In this document: positions 9,475 through 19,177 of the stretch, one piece after another
Layout of the letters: each line of letters starts with the position of its first letter
Numbering within the stretch: the stretch's first letter is position 1
From: Symsagittifera roscoffensis
Lineage: Eukaryota; Xenacoelomorpha; Acoela; Convolutidae
Direction: 5' to 3'
NCBI RefSeq assembly: GCF_963678635.1
Contig: NC_087067.1
Coordinates: 50,708,233-50,772,232, forward strand
Length of the DNA stretch: 64,000 nt
Program-made: the position numbers and the translations under genes
The notes under the pieces: model-generated
Seen by the model: the letters and a program-made list of their open reading frames with translations, nothing else
Databases searched by the model: none
What the model was told of the DNA's origin: nothing

Positions 9475-9858
9475 ATGGAACAGTTTGTTTTAATTCCGTA
9501 CTCAGTTTATCAACCACAAAATACACTTCCAAGAAAACAAAAATTGGAACAAAAGCAAGAAAAAGAGGAGATTGTACCAAAAAAATTTGATTCTATTTAC
9601 AGTGCTGTAAATGCGAGGTTGAAAACGAGCAACAATAAGAATATTATTGATTTAATTTTGAATTCTCCTAGAAATAAAATCAGCCAGTCAGACAATATTA
9701 TATTGGATAATCGAGATACAAAAGAATCTATTTTAGACTTTCGGTACAAAAACAAGATTAGGAGGAACTTGAAAGGGATCCAAGTTCCTCCTAATCTTGT
9801 TATTAACAAGAATGCCAAAGCAAAAGATAGAGGAACTTGGATCCCTTTCAAAATCTGA
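9475..9858 (+). pseudogene. Conserved Polinton protein of unknown function
   Basis: Starts MEQFVLIPYSVY. The centre holds DSIYSAVNARLK and IIDLILNSPRNKISQSDNII, which I recognise as a conserved pattern of a Polinton protein found between ATPase and integrase. Its role is unknown. The last third is overwritten by a palindromic rearrangement at 9,751-9,851, so it should be treated as damaged. The start is the first ATG after the previous gene. Confidence 0.55.
9751..9851. repeat. Nested perfect inverted repeats at an ATPase-integrase junction
   Basis: Bases 9,751-9,770 and 9,782-9,801 are perfect 20-bp inverted arms with an 11-bp loop. The segment 9,769-9,790 is also the exact reverse complement of 9,830-9,851 (22 bp). 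One segment therefore pairs with two partners. This looks like a template-switch event during replication, not a regulatory hairpin. Confidence 0.9.
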
Positions 9859-10753
9859 AAAGGTAAGACTAAACAGATTGTTTTCTAGGGGCAGAACTGC
9901 GTACGGTTCTATTCAAAACTTGAGTAAAGCGAGTGGTTTATCAAAAAAGAAAGTAGAAAAGTTTGTACAAACCAAGACATCGTATACAAAATTTGGTCCA
10001 CCAATCAGGTCTTTCCGAAGACTTCAAGCGTTTTCTAAATATATCAATGAAATCTGGTGTATGGAATTGGCTTTTGTAGACAAATTAGCTATTCAAAACA
10101 ATGGAGTCAAGTATTTATTAGTTGCTGTAGATATTTTTTCGAGATTTGTCAGAGTTCAAACAATGAAAACAAAGTATGCCAAAGACACTTTACAAGCTTT
10201 TAGAAAAATGATTTCTCGAAAAAACACTCCTGAAAAACTTTGGGTTGATAAAGGATTAGAATATGGGGGATCTTTTAAAAAGTTTTGCAAGGAGAAAGAC
10301 ATTGAAGTTTACTCAACAATGAGTGAAACCAAAGCTGCATTTGCAGAGAGAGCAATTCAATCTTTAAAACATATAATTTGTCGTTACATTGAAGATCATG
10401 GTGAAAAATTTATCCGCAAATTGCAGCAATTTGTTTCTACATTGAACTGCCGCAAAAATCGATCATTTGGAAAATCTCTCAGAGATGTGAAAAAAAGTGA
10501 TTTTTTATCAATATTGTATAACAAATCATTCAAGAAATATACTAAACCAAAACTCAAAATTGGTGATAGAGTTAGAATTTCGAAAAACGATATTCCGTTC
10601 CGAAAAGAATACAAGTCACAGTTTACAGATGAAATTTTTGAAATTTCGGCAATATCTACAAAAACACCTCCAACATACATCATCAAAGATCTCGAAAAAG
10701 AAGAAATTCTGGAAAAATTTTATGAAAAAGAGCTGAGAAAATGTTCAGATTAG
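9812..10753 (+). CDS. Retroviral-type integrase (Polinton INT), 313 aa
   Basis: The ATG at 9,812 gives MPKQKIEELGSLSKSEKV. A helix-turn-helix-like N-terminus is followed by an rve core: first D in WCMELAFVDKLA, second D in LWVDKGLEYGG, E in AAFAERAIQSLK. The C-terminal part (KLKIGDRVRISKNDIPF, FTDEIFEISAI) is the usual SH3/chromo-like tail. It inserts the element's linear DNA into the host genome. This copy is open over its whole length. The next gene lies 43 bp on. A GTAAGT just after the stop and a CAG before the next ATG could mark a very short intron, but I do not rely on that. Confidence 0.95.
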   Translation: MPKQKIEELGSLSKSEKVRLNRLFSRGRTAYGSIQNLSKASGLSKKKVEKFVQTKTSYTKFGPPIRSFRRLQAFSKYINEIWCMELAFVDKLAIQNNGVKYLLVAVDIFSRFVRVQTMKTKYAKDTLQAFRKMISRKNTPEKLWVDKGLEYGGSFKKFCKEKDIEVYSTMSETKAAFAERAIQSLKHIICRYIEDHGEKFIRKLQQFVSTLNCRKNRSFGKSLRDVKKSDFLSILYNKSFKKYTKPKLKIGDRVRISKNDIPFRKEYKSQFTDEIFEISAISTKTPPTYIIKDLEKEEILEKFYEKELRKCSD

Positions 10754-10796
10754 TGGTAAGTCATTTTTAAAATTGAGTTTCTATCGATCAGTTGTC

Positions 10797-11624
10797 ATGG
10801 ATTCTTTTACTATTGAGCTAGTTTCTAATGCTTCTTTTAATTGTTATCCGAATAAGAGTCTTAGTTCCTTTACAAATTTTCTACCGGAACAAATACATCT
10901 AAAAGGAGAATGGGAGGTTGCTATTTCAGAAATATCGTACCCTTCTTTGTACCAAAACGTTACAGAGGGAAAGTTTACTTTCGTAGATGGACGAGAAAGT
11001 CCTGAGGAAAAAAGAAAAATTCAACCGATGCATGTTGAACCTGGATTGTATCCAAGTATTGTTGATATAGTTGTAGCCATGAATGACAAAGTTCGAAAAC
11101 GTATAGGAGCACAAAAATATGAATATAACGGAATTTATGTATCAGTAGATAAGATTACACAAGAAGTTGCCATTCATTTACCTGAGGATCAATCAGTGTT
11201 TATAATTCAAAGTGCTGATTTGAGTCACATTTTTGGTTGTGATTTAGAACAAAATCAGACAGGTGTTATAATGAAAGGAAAAGGACCACATTATCCTCAG
11301 TATTCTTACGACATTATAAGAAGACATTCCTTAATGATTTATAGTGATATTATAGAATATAATATAGTAGGCGATACAAAAACTCCATTACTGCGTTGTA
11401 TTCCTTTCATTTCCAAAGTAAAAAATGGAGACATAATATCTACAGGACAGTACATGAACTATCAATCCTTCACAAATCTACAATTTAAAAAATTATTAAA
11501 AAACTCTTTCCACAGCATAAAAATAGAACTAAGGGATACTACAGGTGAAAAAATTCCTTTTGTGTCCGTAGGAATTACACGAGTTGTCCTCTTGTTTCGC
11601 AAGATTTCGGATAATCATTTTTGA
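10797..11624 (+). CDS. Minor capsid protein (penton-like), copy 1, 275 aa
   Basis: Starts MDSFTIELVSNASFNCYPNKS. EWEVAISEISYPS and YSDIIEYNIVGDTKTPLLRC are typical of the Polinton minor capsid protein, a single jelly-roll protein predicted to form vertices. The ATG at 10,797 is preferred over an upstream in-frame TTG. It lies in the tandem duplication, with copy 2 at 14,445. Spacing to the neighbours is tight. This copy is open. Confidence 0.88.
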   Translation: MDSFTIELVSNASFNCYPNKSLSSFTNFLPEQIHLKGEWEVAISEISYPSLYQNVTEGKFTFVDGRESPEEKRKIQPMHVEPGLYPSIVDIVVAMNDKVRKRIGAQKYEYNGIYVSVDKITQEVAIHLPEDQSVFIIQSADLSHIFGCDLEQNQTGVIMKGKGPHYPQYSYDIIRRHSLMIYSDIIEYNIVGDTKTPLLRCIPFISKVKNGDIISTGQYMNYQSFTNLQFKKLLKNSFHSIKIELRDTTGEKIPFVSVGITRVVLLFRKISDNHF

Positions 11625-11641
11625 TTTATGCTTCATACGAA

Positions 11642-12005
11642 ATGGTTGCTCAAAGTTCAGCTAATTTTCCTATTTTTCGTGGACATGCAAGGCAGCGTGG
11701 AAGAAGTTTTGGTGCTCTTGCACAAACTCTTGGGAGAACTGCAATTCCCTTCATTAAAAAATATATAGTCCCAGCTGCAAAAAGAATCGGAGCAGATTTA
11801 TTTGAAATTGCCGCTCCAGAGATTGGAGAAGTTGTCAGTGGACGAAAAAAACTCAAAACGTTTGCAAAAGGTGTTGGAACAAAAACAGTTCGATAACAGC
11901 TGGGAGGTGGAAAAAAGAAATCCAAGCGTAGAACAAGAAGAATCATTTCCCAAAACAGTAGTTCAAAAATCAGTCGCTCTCGCAAAGACATTTTTGACAA
12001 GATAA
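11642..12005 (+). pseudogene. Basic core-like Polinton protein, copy 1, broken
   Basis: Starts MVAQSSANFPIFRGHARQRG, then FGALAQTLGRTAIPFIKKYI and a basic segment (SGRKKLKTFAKGVGTKT). The composition (Arg/Lys/Gly-rich, short amphipathic helix) resembles adenovirus-like core or cement proteins that sit inside the capsid next to DNA. It is placed between the minor and major capsid genes, where Polintons often carry such a gene. Copy 1 is broken; copy 2 is open. Confidence 0.6.
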
Positions 12006-12006
12006 A

Positions 12007-13324
12007 ATGAGTGTAAATCAAAGTAGTCATTTTCGGTACGGAGCGTTTACAAATTCTTCTTTGGAGATTTTTGATAAAGTCCCAGTTTTGGAAACAATTA
12101 TGTCATCTTACACACAAGAAGTATTCCCCAGTACTTCTCTGGATGAAAGCAGTATTGAGTTTGAATTTGAAACTGATCGTAATCTCTACTTGGATATGCG
12201 TGATACCCATCTTAGCTTAAAGCTTCAACTATTCAAAGGAAGATTGTTTGATGCTTTCAAAAAAGAAAAAGCAGAACATAAAGCAAAATCGGAGGAAGAT
12301 TCAGATGAGGAACCACAAACTTACTTAACTTATGTAAACAATCTACTACATTCTCTATTCTCCAACTGTTTATTTTAACAATACAATGGTTTACAACGCC
12401 AATGGATTATATCCGCATAAGGCACAGATATCGAACGAATTCAACTCGTCAGCAGTGAGTAATAAAGGAATTCTTGCTTGCCATGGATACAGTTTTGAAG
12501 GAAATCCTGATGCATTTGATATGTATCCATTCACTGATAGAGCAAATTCCTTGGGAACAGGGATAATTTTTTCACTCTATGGGAGGCTCGCCATTGATTT
12601 GTTTACTTGCGAAAAACTTTTGCTACCAAATACCAAAGTTCGAATTAAACTTATTCGAGCTAGACCTAATTTTTACATGTTATCTGATAATTCAAATGTC
12701 AGTCTGAAAATAGTTGATTCTTCACTGTTTACAAGAAGAATTTTAGTAGCTGAACCTAATCATCCATATTTGCAATGGAATCTGGAAAGGGAACCTGCTC
12801 ATTACAATTACATGGAAACTATAGCAAGAACCTTTATCATTCCATCTCGTCAAAACCAGTTTATTCAGGAAAATGTTTTCAATAATGCCCCAATCAGAAG
12901 GATAGTTGTTGCAATGAATACAAATTTGGCTGTTGCGGGATCTTTTTATGAAAATCCTTTCAATTATCAACAATTTCATTTGAGAGAGCTGAGAATTATT
13001 CGGGGTGGAAGAGCAAATATTTCATTAGATACAACTTCTCCATGTCGACCCTATGTTACAACAATGAAAGCAATGCAGTTTAACGAAGATTTTCCAGCTC
13101 TTCCTTTGGAAGATTTTCAAAATCACTATATTCTAGTTTTCGACTTGACTTCACTACAGGATGCCGCTGATCACTTGCATTATCCAGAACTTAGTGAAGA
13201 AAGCTTGAGCTTAAAAATGTTTTTCCAATTTCCCTTGGAGCAAGTAACGGAAGTGATAGTCTTGGGAGAAAGACTATCAATTATTCAAATTGACAAATTC
13301 GGAACAGTCGCTAAAAATGTTTAA
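12007..13324 (+). pseudogene. Major capsid protein (double jelly-roll), copy 1, broken
   Basis: Starts MSVNQSSHFRYGAFTN, one base after the preceding stop. An acidic insert (KSEEDSDEEP) is followed by VYNANGLYPHKAQISNEFNS, AHYNYMETIARTFIIPSR and FYENPFNYQQFHLRELR. These match the Polinton major capsid pattern, the double jelly-roll protein predicted to form the hexon-like shell. The C-terminal two thirds form a long open stretch. The gene has one obvious break, shared with copy 2, so it predates the duplication. Confidence 0.88.
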
Positions 13325-13334
13325 TTTTTTTTTG

Positions 13335-13660
13335 AGTTTTCAGGTTCCTATAAAAATATTGTAACTTTTTTGGGACTTTTCTTTGTTACTATCTCTGTAC
13401 TATCTATATTGTTTTTCTTCAGACCTAAAGCTCCAGAAAAAAATAGAGAAGGAATGCTGTTTAGTTGAAAACCCGAGACACTTCTTCAACCTAGACTGTA
13501 AAACAGTATTCAATAAACTTTGCCCACTATATAAGGCTTGTGTATGGGACTTTGTTGATTCAATTCCTAAATGTGTGTAAGTCATTATTCTTCCTTTTTT
13601 TAAAACCTAAAGTACACTATCAAACTATCAATTTCATTTTTAGCTGTAAATCAGCCTACA
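13335..13660 (+). pseudogene. Small Cys-rich membrane protein, copy 1, broken
   Basis: Between the major capsid and protease genes lies a short coding-like region with a hydrophobic stretch (VTFLGLFFVTISVLSILFFF) and a Cys-rich part (KECCLVENPRHFFNLDCKT, NKLCPLYKACVWDF, IPKCV). A GTAAGT and a later TTTTTAG suggest a small intron near its end. A single-pass membrane protein with a Cys-rich domain is likely. I do not recognise a family. It is not a single open frame. Confidence 0.4.
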
Positions 13661-13669
13661 ATTGCAAAG

Positions 13670-13748
13670 ATGGATAACATTTCACTTTTGCAAATTATTA
13701 AAAGAATTCCAGAGCTCAGGTTCAAGTACATGGGATCATACCCTTCTG
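13670..13748 (+). pseudogene. Protease N-terminal fragment (copy 1, cut by the duplication)
   Basis: MDNISLLQIIK and FKYMGSYPS match the start of the adenain-like protease at 17,328. The sequence then switches abruptly to mid-integrase at the tandem-duplication junction, so only the first 26 or so codons exist here. Confidence 0.8.
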
Positions 13749-13752
13749 TGGG

Positions 13753-14401
13753 GTCAAGTATTTATTAGTTGCTGTAGATATTTTTTCGAGATTTGTCAGA
13801 GTTCAAACAATGAAAACAAAGTATGCCAAAGACACTTTACAAGCTTTTAGAAAAATGATTTCTCGAAAAAACACTCCTGAAAAACTTTGGGTTGATAAAA
13901 GATTAGAATATGGGGGAACTTTTAAAAAGTTTTGCAAGCAGAAAGACATTGAAGTTTACTCAACAATGAGTGAAACCAAAACTGCATTTGCAGAGAGAGC
14001 AATTCAATCTTTAAAACATATAATTTGTCGTTACATTGAAGATCATGGTGAAAAATTTATCCCCAAATTGCAGCAATTGGTTTCTACATTGAACTGCCGC
14101 AAAAATCGATCATTTGGAAAATCTCTCAGAGATGTGAAAAAAAAGTGATTTTTTATCAATATTGTATAACAAATCATTCAAGAAATATACTAAACCAAAA
14201 CTCAAAATTGGTGATAGAGTTAGAATTTCGAAAAATGATATTCCGTTCCGAAAAGAATACAAGTCACAGTTTACAGATGAAATTTTTGAAATTTCGGCAA
14301 TATCTACAAAAACACCTCCAACATACATCATCAAAGATCTCGAAAAAGAAGAAATTCTGGAAAAATTTTATGAAAAAGAGCTGAGAAAATGTTCAGATTA
14401 G
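13753..14401 (+). pseudogene. Integrase C-terminal fragment (copy 2)
   Basis: Contains the second catalytic D region (LWVDKRLEYGG), the E region (FAERAIQSLK) and the SH3-like tail (KLKIGDRVRISKNDIPF). The N-terminus and first catalytic D are absent because the duplicated unit begins inside the gene. It is also broken. Confidence 0.9.
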
Positions 14402-14444
14402 TGGTAAGTCATTTTTAAAATTGAGTTTCTATCGATCAGTTGTC

Positions 14445-15281
14445 ATGGATTCTTTTACTATTGAGCTAGTTTCTAATGCTTCTTTTAATTGTTATCCGAA
14501 TAAGAGTCTTAGTTCCTTTACAAATTTTCTACCGGAACAAATACATCTAAAAGGAGAATGGGAGGTTGCTATTTCAGAAATATCGTACCCTTCTTTGTAC
14601 CAAAACGTTACAGAGGGAAAGTTTACTTTCGTAGATGGACGAGAAAGTCCTGAGGAAAAAAGAAAAATTCAACCGATGCATGTTGAACCTGGATTGTATC
14701 CAAGTATTGTTGATATAGTTGTAGCCATGAATGACAAAGTTCGAAAACGTATAGGAGCACAAAAATATGAATATAACGGAATTTATGTATCAGTAGATAA
14801 GATTACACAAGAAGTTGCCATTCATTTACCTGAGGATCAATCAGTGTTTATAATTCAAAGTGCTGATTTGAGTCACATTTTTGGTTGTGATTTAGAACAA
14901 AATCAGACAGGTGTTATAATGAAAGGAAAAGGACCACATTATCCTCAGTATTCTTACGACATTATAAGAAGACATTCCTTAATGATCTTAATGATTTATA
15001 GTGATATTATAGAATATAATATAGTAGGCGATACAAAAACTCCATTACTGCGTTGTATTCCTTTCATTTCCAAAGTAAAAAATGGAGACATAATATCTAC
15101 AGGACAGTAAATGAACTATCAATCCTTCACAAATCTACAATTTAAAAAATTATTAAAAAACTCTTTCCACAGCATAAAAATAGAACTAAGGGATACTACA
15201 GGTGAAAAAATTCCTTTTGTGTCCGTAGGAATTACACGAGTTGTCCTCTTGTTTCGCAAGATTTCGGATAATCATTTTTGA
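14445..15281 (+). pseudogene. Minor capsid protein, copy 2, broken
   Basis: Near-identical to the gene at 10,797 (MDSFTIELVSNAS, EWEVAISEISYPS). It carries a small in-frame repeat of a few residues relative to copy 1 and is broken once. Same role and position as copy 1. Confidence 0.88.
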
Positions 15282-15298
15282 TTTATGCTTCATACGAA

Positions 15299-15661
15299 AT
15301 GGTTGCTCAAAGTTCAGCTAATTTTCCTATTTTTCGTGGACATGCAAGGCAGCGTGGAAGAAGTTTTGGTGCTCTTGCACAAACTCTTGGGAGAACTGCA
15401 ATTCCCTTCATTAAAAAATATATAGTTCCAGCTGCAAAAAGAATCGGAGCAGATTTATTTGAAATTTCCGCTCCAGAGATTGGAGAAGTTGTCAGTGGAC
15501 GAAAAAAACTCAAAACGTTTGCAAAAGGTGTTGGAACAAAAACAGTTCGAAAACAGCTGGGAGGTGGAAAAAAAAATCCAAGCGTAGAACAAGAAGAACC
15601 ATTTCCCAAAACAGTAGTTCAAAAATCAGTCGCTCTCGCAAAGACATTTTTGACAAGATAA
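15299..15661 (+). CDS. Basic core-like Polinton protein, copy 2, 120 aa
   Basis: Open frame with the same start as copy 1 (MVAQSSANFPIFRGHARQRG). It continues through the basic segment SGRKKLKTFAKGVGTKT into a Ser/Lys-rich end (SVALAKTFLTR). The stop lies one base before the next ATG. It resembles DNA-proximal core or cement proteins in composition; no family search was done. It is the better preserved of the two copies. Confidence 0.6.
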   Translation: MVAQSSANFPIFRGHARQRGRSFGALAQTLGRTAIPFIKKYIVPAAKRIGADLFEISAPEIGEVVSGRKKLKTFAKGVGTKTVRKQLGGGKKNPSVEQEEPFPKTVVQKSVALAKTFLTR

Positions 15662-15662
15662 A

Positions 15663-16980
15663 ATGAGTGTAAATCAAAGTAGTCATTTTTGGTACGGAGC
15701 GTTTACAAATTCTTCTTTGGAGATTTTTGATAAAGTCCCAGTTTTGGAAACAATTATGTCATCTTACACACAAGAAGTATTCCCCAGTACTTCTCTGGAT
15801 GAAAGCAGTATTGAGTTTGAATTTGAAACTGATCGTAATCTCTACTTGGATATGCGTGATACCCATCTTAGCTTAAAAATTCAACTATTCAAAGGAAGAT
15901 TGTTTGATGCTTTCAAAAAAGAAAAAGCAGAACATAAAGCAAAATCGGAGGAAGATTCAGATGAGGAACCACAAACTTACTTAACTTATGTAAACAATCT
16001 ACTACATTCTCTATTCTCCAACTGTTTATTTTAACAATACAATGGTTTACAACGCCAATGGATTATATCCGCATAAGGCACAGATATCGAACGAATTCAA
16101 CTCGTCAGCAGTGAGTAATAAAGGAATTCTTGCTTGCCATGGATACAGTTTTGAAGGAAATCCTGATGCATTTGATATGTATCCATTCACTGATAGAGCA
16201 AATTCCTTGGGAACAGGGATAATTTTTTCACTCTATGGGAGGCTCGCCATTGATTTGTTTACTTGCGAAAAACTGTTGCTACCAAATACCAAAGTTCGAA
16301 TTAAACTTATTCGAGCTAGACCTAATTTTTACATGTTATCTGATAATTCAAATGTCAGTCTGAAAATAGTTGATTCTTCACTGTTTACAAGAAGAATTTT
16401 AGTAGCTGAACCTAATCATCCATATTTGCAATGGAATCTGGAAAGGGAACCTGCTCATTACAATTACATGGAAACTATAGCAAGAACCTTTATCATTCCA
16501 TCTCGTCAAAACCAGTTTATTCAGGAAAATGTTTTCAATAATGCCCCAATCAGAAGGATAGCTGTTGCAATGAATACAAATTTGGCTGTTGCGGGATCTT
16601 TTTATGAAAATCCTTTCAATTATCAACAATTTCATTTGAGAGAGCTTAAAATTATTCGGGGTGGAAGAGCAATTATTTCATTAGATACAACTTCTCCTTG
16701 TCGACCCTATGTTACAACAATGAAAGCAATGCAGTTTTACGAAGATTTTCCAGCTCTTCCTATGGAAGATTTTCAAAATCACTATATTCTAGTTTTCGAC
16801 TTGACTTCACTACAGGATGCCGCTGAACACTTGCATTATCCAGAACTTAGTGGAGAAAGCTTGAGATTAGAAATGTTTTTCCAATTTCCCTTGGAGCAAG
16901 TAACGGAAGTGATAGTCTTGGGAGAAATACTATCAATTATTCAAATTGACAATTTCGGAACAGTCGCTAAAAATGTTTAA
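15663..16980 (+). pseudogene. Major capsid protein, copy 2, broken
   Basis: Same gene as at 12,007 with the same motifs (NANGLYPHKAQISNEFNS, FYENPFNYQQFHLRELK). A cluster of substitutions near the C-terminal end distinguishes the copies (for example HLRELK here, HLRELR in copy 1), so they have diverged a little since duplication. It is broken once, in the way copy 1 is. Confidence 0.87.
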
Positions 16981-16989
16981 TTTTTTTGA

Positions 16990-17240
16990 GTTTTCAGGTT
17001 CCTATAAAAATATTGTAACTTTTTTGGGACTTTTCTTTGTTACTATCTCTGTACTATCTATATTGTTTTTCTTCAGACCTAAAGCCTAAAGCTCCAGAAA
17101 AAATAGAGAAGGAATGCTGTTTAGTTGAAAACACGAGACACTTCTTCAACCTAGACTGTAAAACAGTATTCAATAAACTTTGCCCACTATTTAAGGCTTG
17201 TGTATGGGACTTTGTTGATTCAATTCCTAAATGTGTTTAA
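16990..17240 (+). pseudogene. Small Cys-rich membrane protein, copy 2, broken
   Basis: Copy of the region at 13,335, with the same hydrophobic stretch and Cys-rich part (CCLVENTRHFFNLDC, LFKACVWDF). Broken. No family recognised. Confidence 0.4.
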
Positions 17241-17327
17241 GTCATTATTCTTCCTTTTTTTAACCTAAAGTACACTATCAAACTATCAATTTCATTTTTA
17301 GCTGTAAATCAGCCTACAATTGCAAAG

Positions 17328-17728
17328 ATGGATAACATTTCACTTTTGCAAATTATTTAAAAAATTCCAGAGCTCAGGTTCAAGTACATGGGATCATACC
17401 CTTCTGATACAGTACCTCAACTAACAAAACACTCTTTTGCAATTATTAACTCAGCCCCAAGCAATGATAGAGGAGAACACTGGATTATGATTGCTCGAAT
17501 GAATAAAAGCTACTACTTTGCTGATTCTTTGGGAAGAAAGAGATCAACTTACCCTTTTTTGACAAAAAAAAGTTTCGACAAATGGTTCCTCGAAAGCTAC
17601 AAAAAACTGATAATTTGTGTGGTTTTTACGCAATTTATTCAGCATTTCTCCTTTTTAAATTCTTCCAGAAGAACTTGAATAAGGTTCATGATGTGTATGT
17701 TTTGAATTTTATCAGTAATTTTATGTAG
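17328..17728 (+). pseudogene. Adenain-like cysteine protease, broken
   Basis: MDNISLLQ, then SYPSDTVPQLTKHSFAIIN. GEHWIMIAR holds the catalytic His, YFADSLG the acidic residue region, and CGFYAIYSAF the nucleophile Cys. This is the maturation protease of Polintons and adenoviruses that trims capsid and core proteins. It follows the capsid genes, as usual. About two breaks. Confidence 0.85.
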
Positions 17729-18880
17729 AAGTGAATTTTTTATTTGTAAGTGTAAATTTTTGCAGTAATTTTACTATACGATGTAGTGAATTGTTTGATT
17801 ATTTATGTAATTTAACTTTTTAAATTCCTTAAATTTTTTTACGAAAAGCATCTTAGCAACTAACCTTTTGATGAAATACGGAGAATGATGATGGAATATG
17901 GATGTTGTAGTCCCCCATTTGAAAGAACTAACGATAGTATATAAATTTACAAAAATTGTAACCAATTTCTAGTAAATTGTATAATTTTCTTAAAAGTTTA
18001 CTCTGAGAAAGATGGAAAAATTATCACACAAAAATATCAGAACCAAAAAAAATGATACTATGTTTTTCTCAGTGTAAACTTTTACCGTGGCTGAGCAATT
18101 GATAAATTTGGATGATAATTTTATGGAAAATTTGGAAATTTTAAATAACTTTTTTGGTAAATTTGGAAATTTCAAAACTTTTTTAAAGATTAAAGACAAA
18201 GTGATAAAAGAGAACTGAAATGAATCGTAGCAAGAAAAATGACAGAATAAATAAACCAGTTGAGGTAAAAATAACTTATTTATTATAAATAATAAATATA
18301 AATAATAACTTAAAATAACCAGATAATTAAGTGAAAAAAGATAAAATAAGTCATAAAATTAACAAGTGTAATGAACCTGTCATCCGTTCTCCAGATAACC
18401 TGCGGAAAAAAGATTAAGTAGGATTTAAAGTAATCAACCGTGAGGAGCTGTCAAGATTCCCCTGATATCCCATGGAGCGGAATAACTAACCTGTCAAAGA
18501 TAATCCCCTCTTGACAATTTTCCCCAGATAACCTGAGGGAAAATAAATAACATGAAATAAGAATTTAAGATTCTTTCGAGAAAAAAAATATTCCGTGATA
18601 TATTAGTTTATGATCCCATTCTCTAAATCGAAACTCAATTTTCATCGAAACTTACCACCTAAAACTTACCATCCAAAAAAAATTTTTTCAATTTTTAATA
18701 AAAAATTGTTTTTTCAAGATAAAAATGTATTTGCAAGTAAAACTTTAAAAATTTTCAAAACATTTTCTGGAACTTACCTTCTGAAACTTACCATACCGAA
18801 TTTTTGTAAGACATGATAGTCCTTACATATCACAAATCGTAGAAGTTAGCTAAGAAACGCAAGTATAGGCAAAATCGAGC
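17729..18880. other. AT-rich stretch right of the Polinton genes
   Basis: No credible gene. Short self-similar pieces occur: CAGATAACCTGCGG at about 18,395 and CAGATAACCTGAGG at about 18,523, and GAAACTTACCA-type motifs between 18,645 and 18,920. The right terminal repeat of the Polinton should lie in or beyond this stretch but cannot be recognised without the left end. Confidence 0.4.
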
Positions 18881-18888
18881 TCAAAAAA

Positions 18889-18899
18889 CTCGGGCGCCA
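18889..18899 (-). promoter_or_regulatory. Possible tRNA primer-binding-site sequence
   Basis: The minus strand reads TGGCGCCCGAG, matching the start of a lysine-tRNA-type primer-binding site. It lies about 160 bp beyond a minus-strand G-run that is followed by TG. It is at the wrong end for a simple LTR element, so this is only a possibility. Confidence 0.2.
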
Positions 18900-19059
18900 A
18901 AAATTTTTCTGAAACTTACCATCTGAAACCTCGTATCTTAATGCATTGGGAAACCTATTCCCTATCCTAATACATTGGAAAATCTATAGTCTATCTTAAT
19001 ACATAGCCTGCTGACCGGATACTCTATAGCCTATGTTAATACATGGGGGTCAGCAGGCA

Positions 19060-19081
19060 CCCCCCCCCCCCCCCTCCCCCC
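19060..19081. repeat. Poly-C tract (minus-strand purine tract)
   Basis: Fifteen C, a T, then six C. On the minus strand this is a G-rich run immediately followed by TGCCTGCTGACC. A polypurine tract followed by TG is what one expects just before a 3' LTR. No second copy of the following sequence was found upstream of gag. Confidence 0.6.
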
Positions 19082-19177
19082 ACCACTCTTGCTCACTCAT
19101 ATACTACTAACATGTCGTCTAACATCTTCCTCTCTTTTAATCGTCTCGTCTTCTCCCGTTCCAAAGCGATTTTGTTG

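Larger units (their letters stand above)
10106..13748 (+). repeat. Tandem duplication, copy 1 (about 3.64 kb)
   Basis: Direct repeat with 13,753-17,406. It covers the integrase catalytic core through the first codons of the protease. The offset is about 3,647 bp at the left edge and drifts to about 3,658 at the right edge. By eye the copies are about 98-99 percent identical. Confidence 0.97.
13753..17406 (+). repeat. Tandem duplication, copy 2 (about 3.65 kb)
   Basis: Second unit of the direct repeat. The left junction (13,749-13,753) joins protease sequence to integrase sequence with only short GG-type homology. The right edge runs on into the complete-length protease gene. This places the duplication inside one element; it is not two neighbouring elements. 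Confidence 0.97.
1..17728. mobile_element. Polinton/Maverick element, left end outside window
   Basis: A set of Polinton hallmark genes lies in the family's usual arrangement: protein-primed DNA polymerase B on the minus strand at one end, then ATPase, integrase, minor capsid, basic core-like protein, major capsid and adenain-like protease on the plus strand. The polymerase is cut by the window edge, so the left terminal inverted repeat is missing and the right end cannot be placed; the last recognisable gene stops near 17.73 kb. Most unbroken genes are intact over their whole length, which suggests a young insertion. Roughly eight of its genes are broken. An internal tandem duplication of about 3.65 kb doubles the capsid region. 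Confidence 0.93.
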
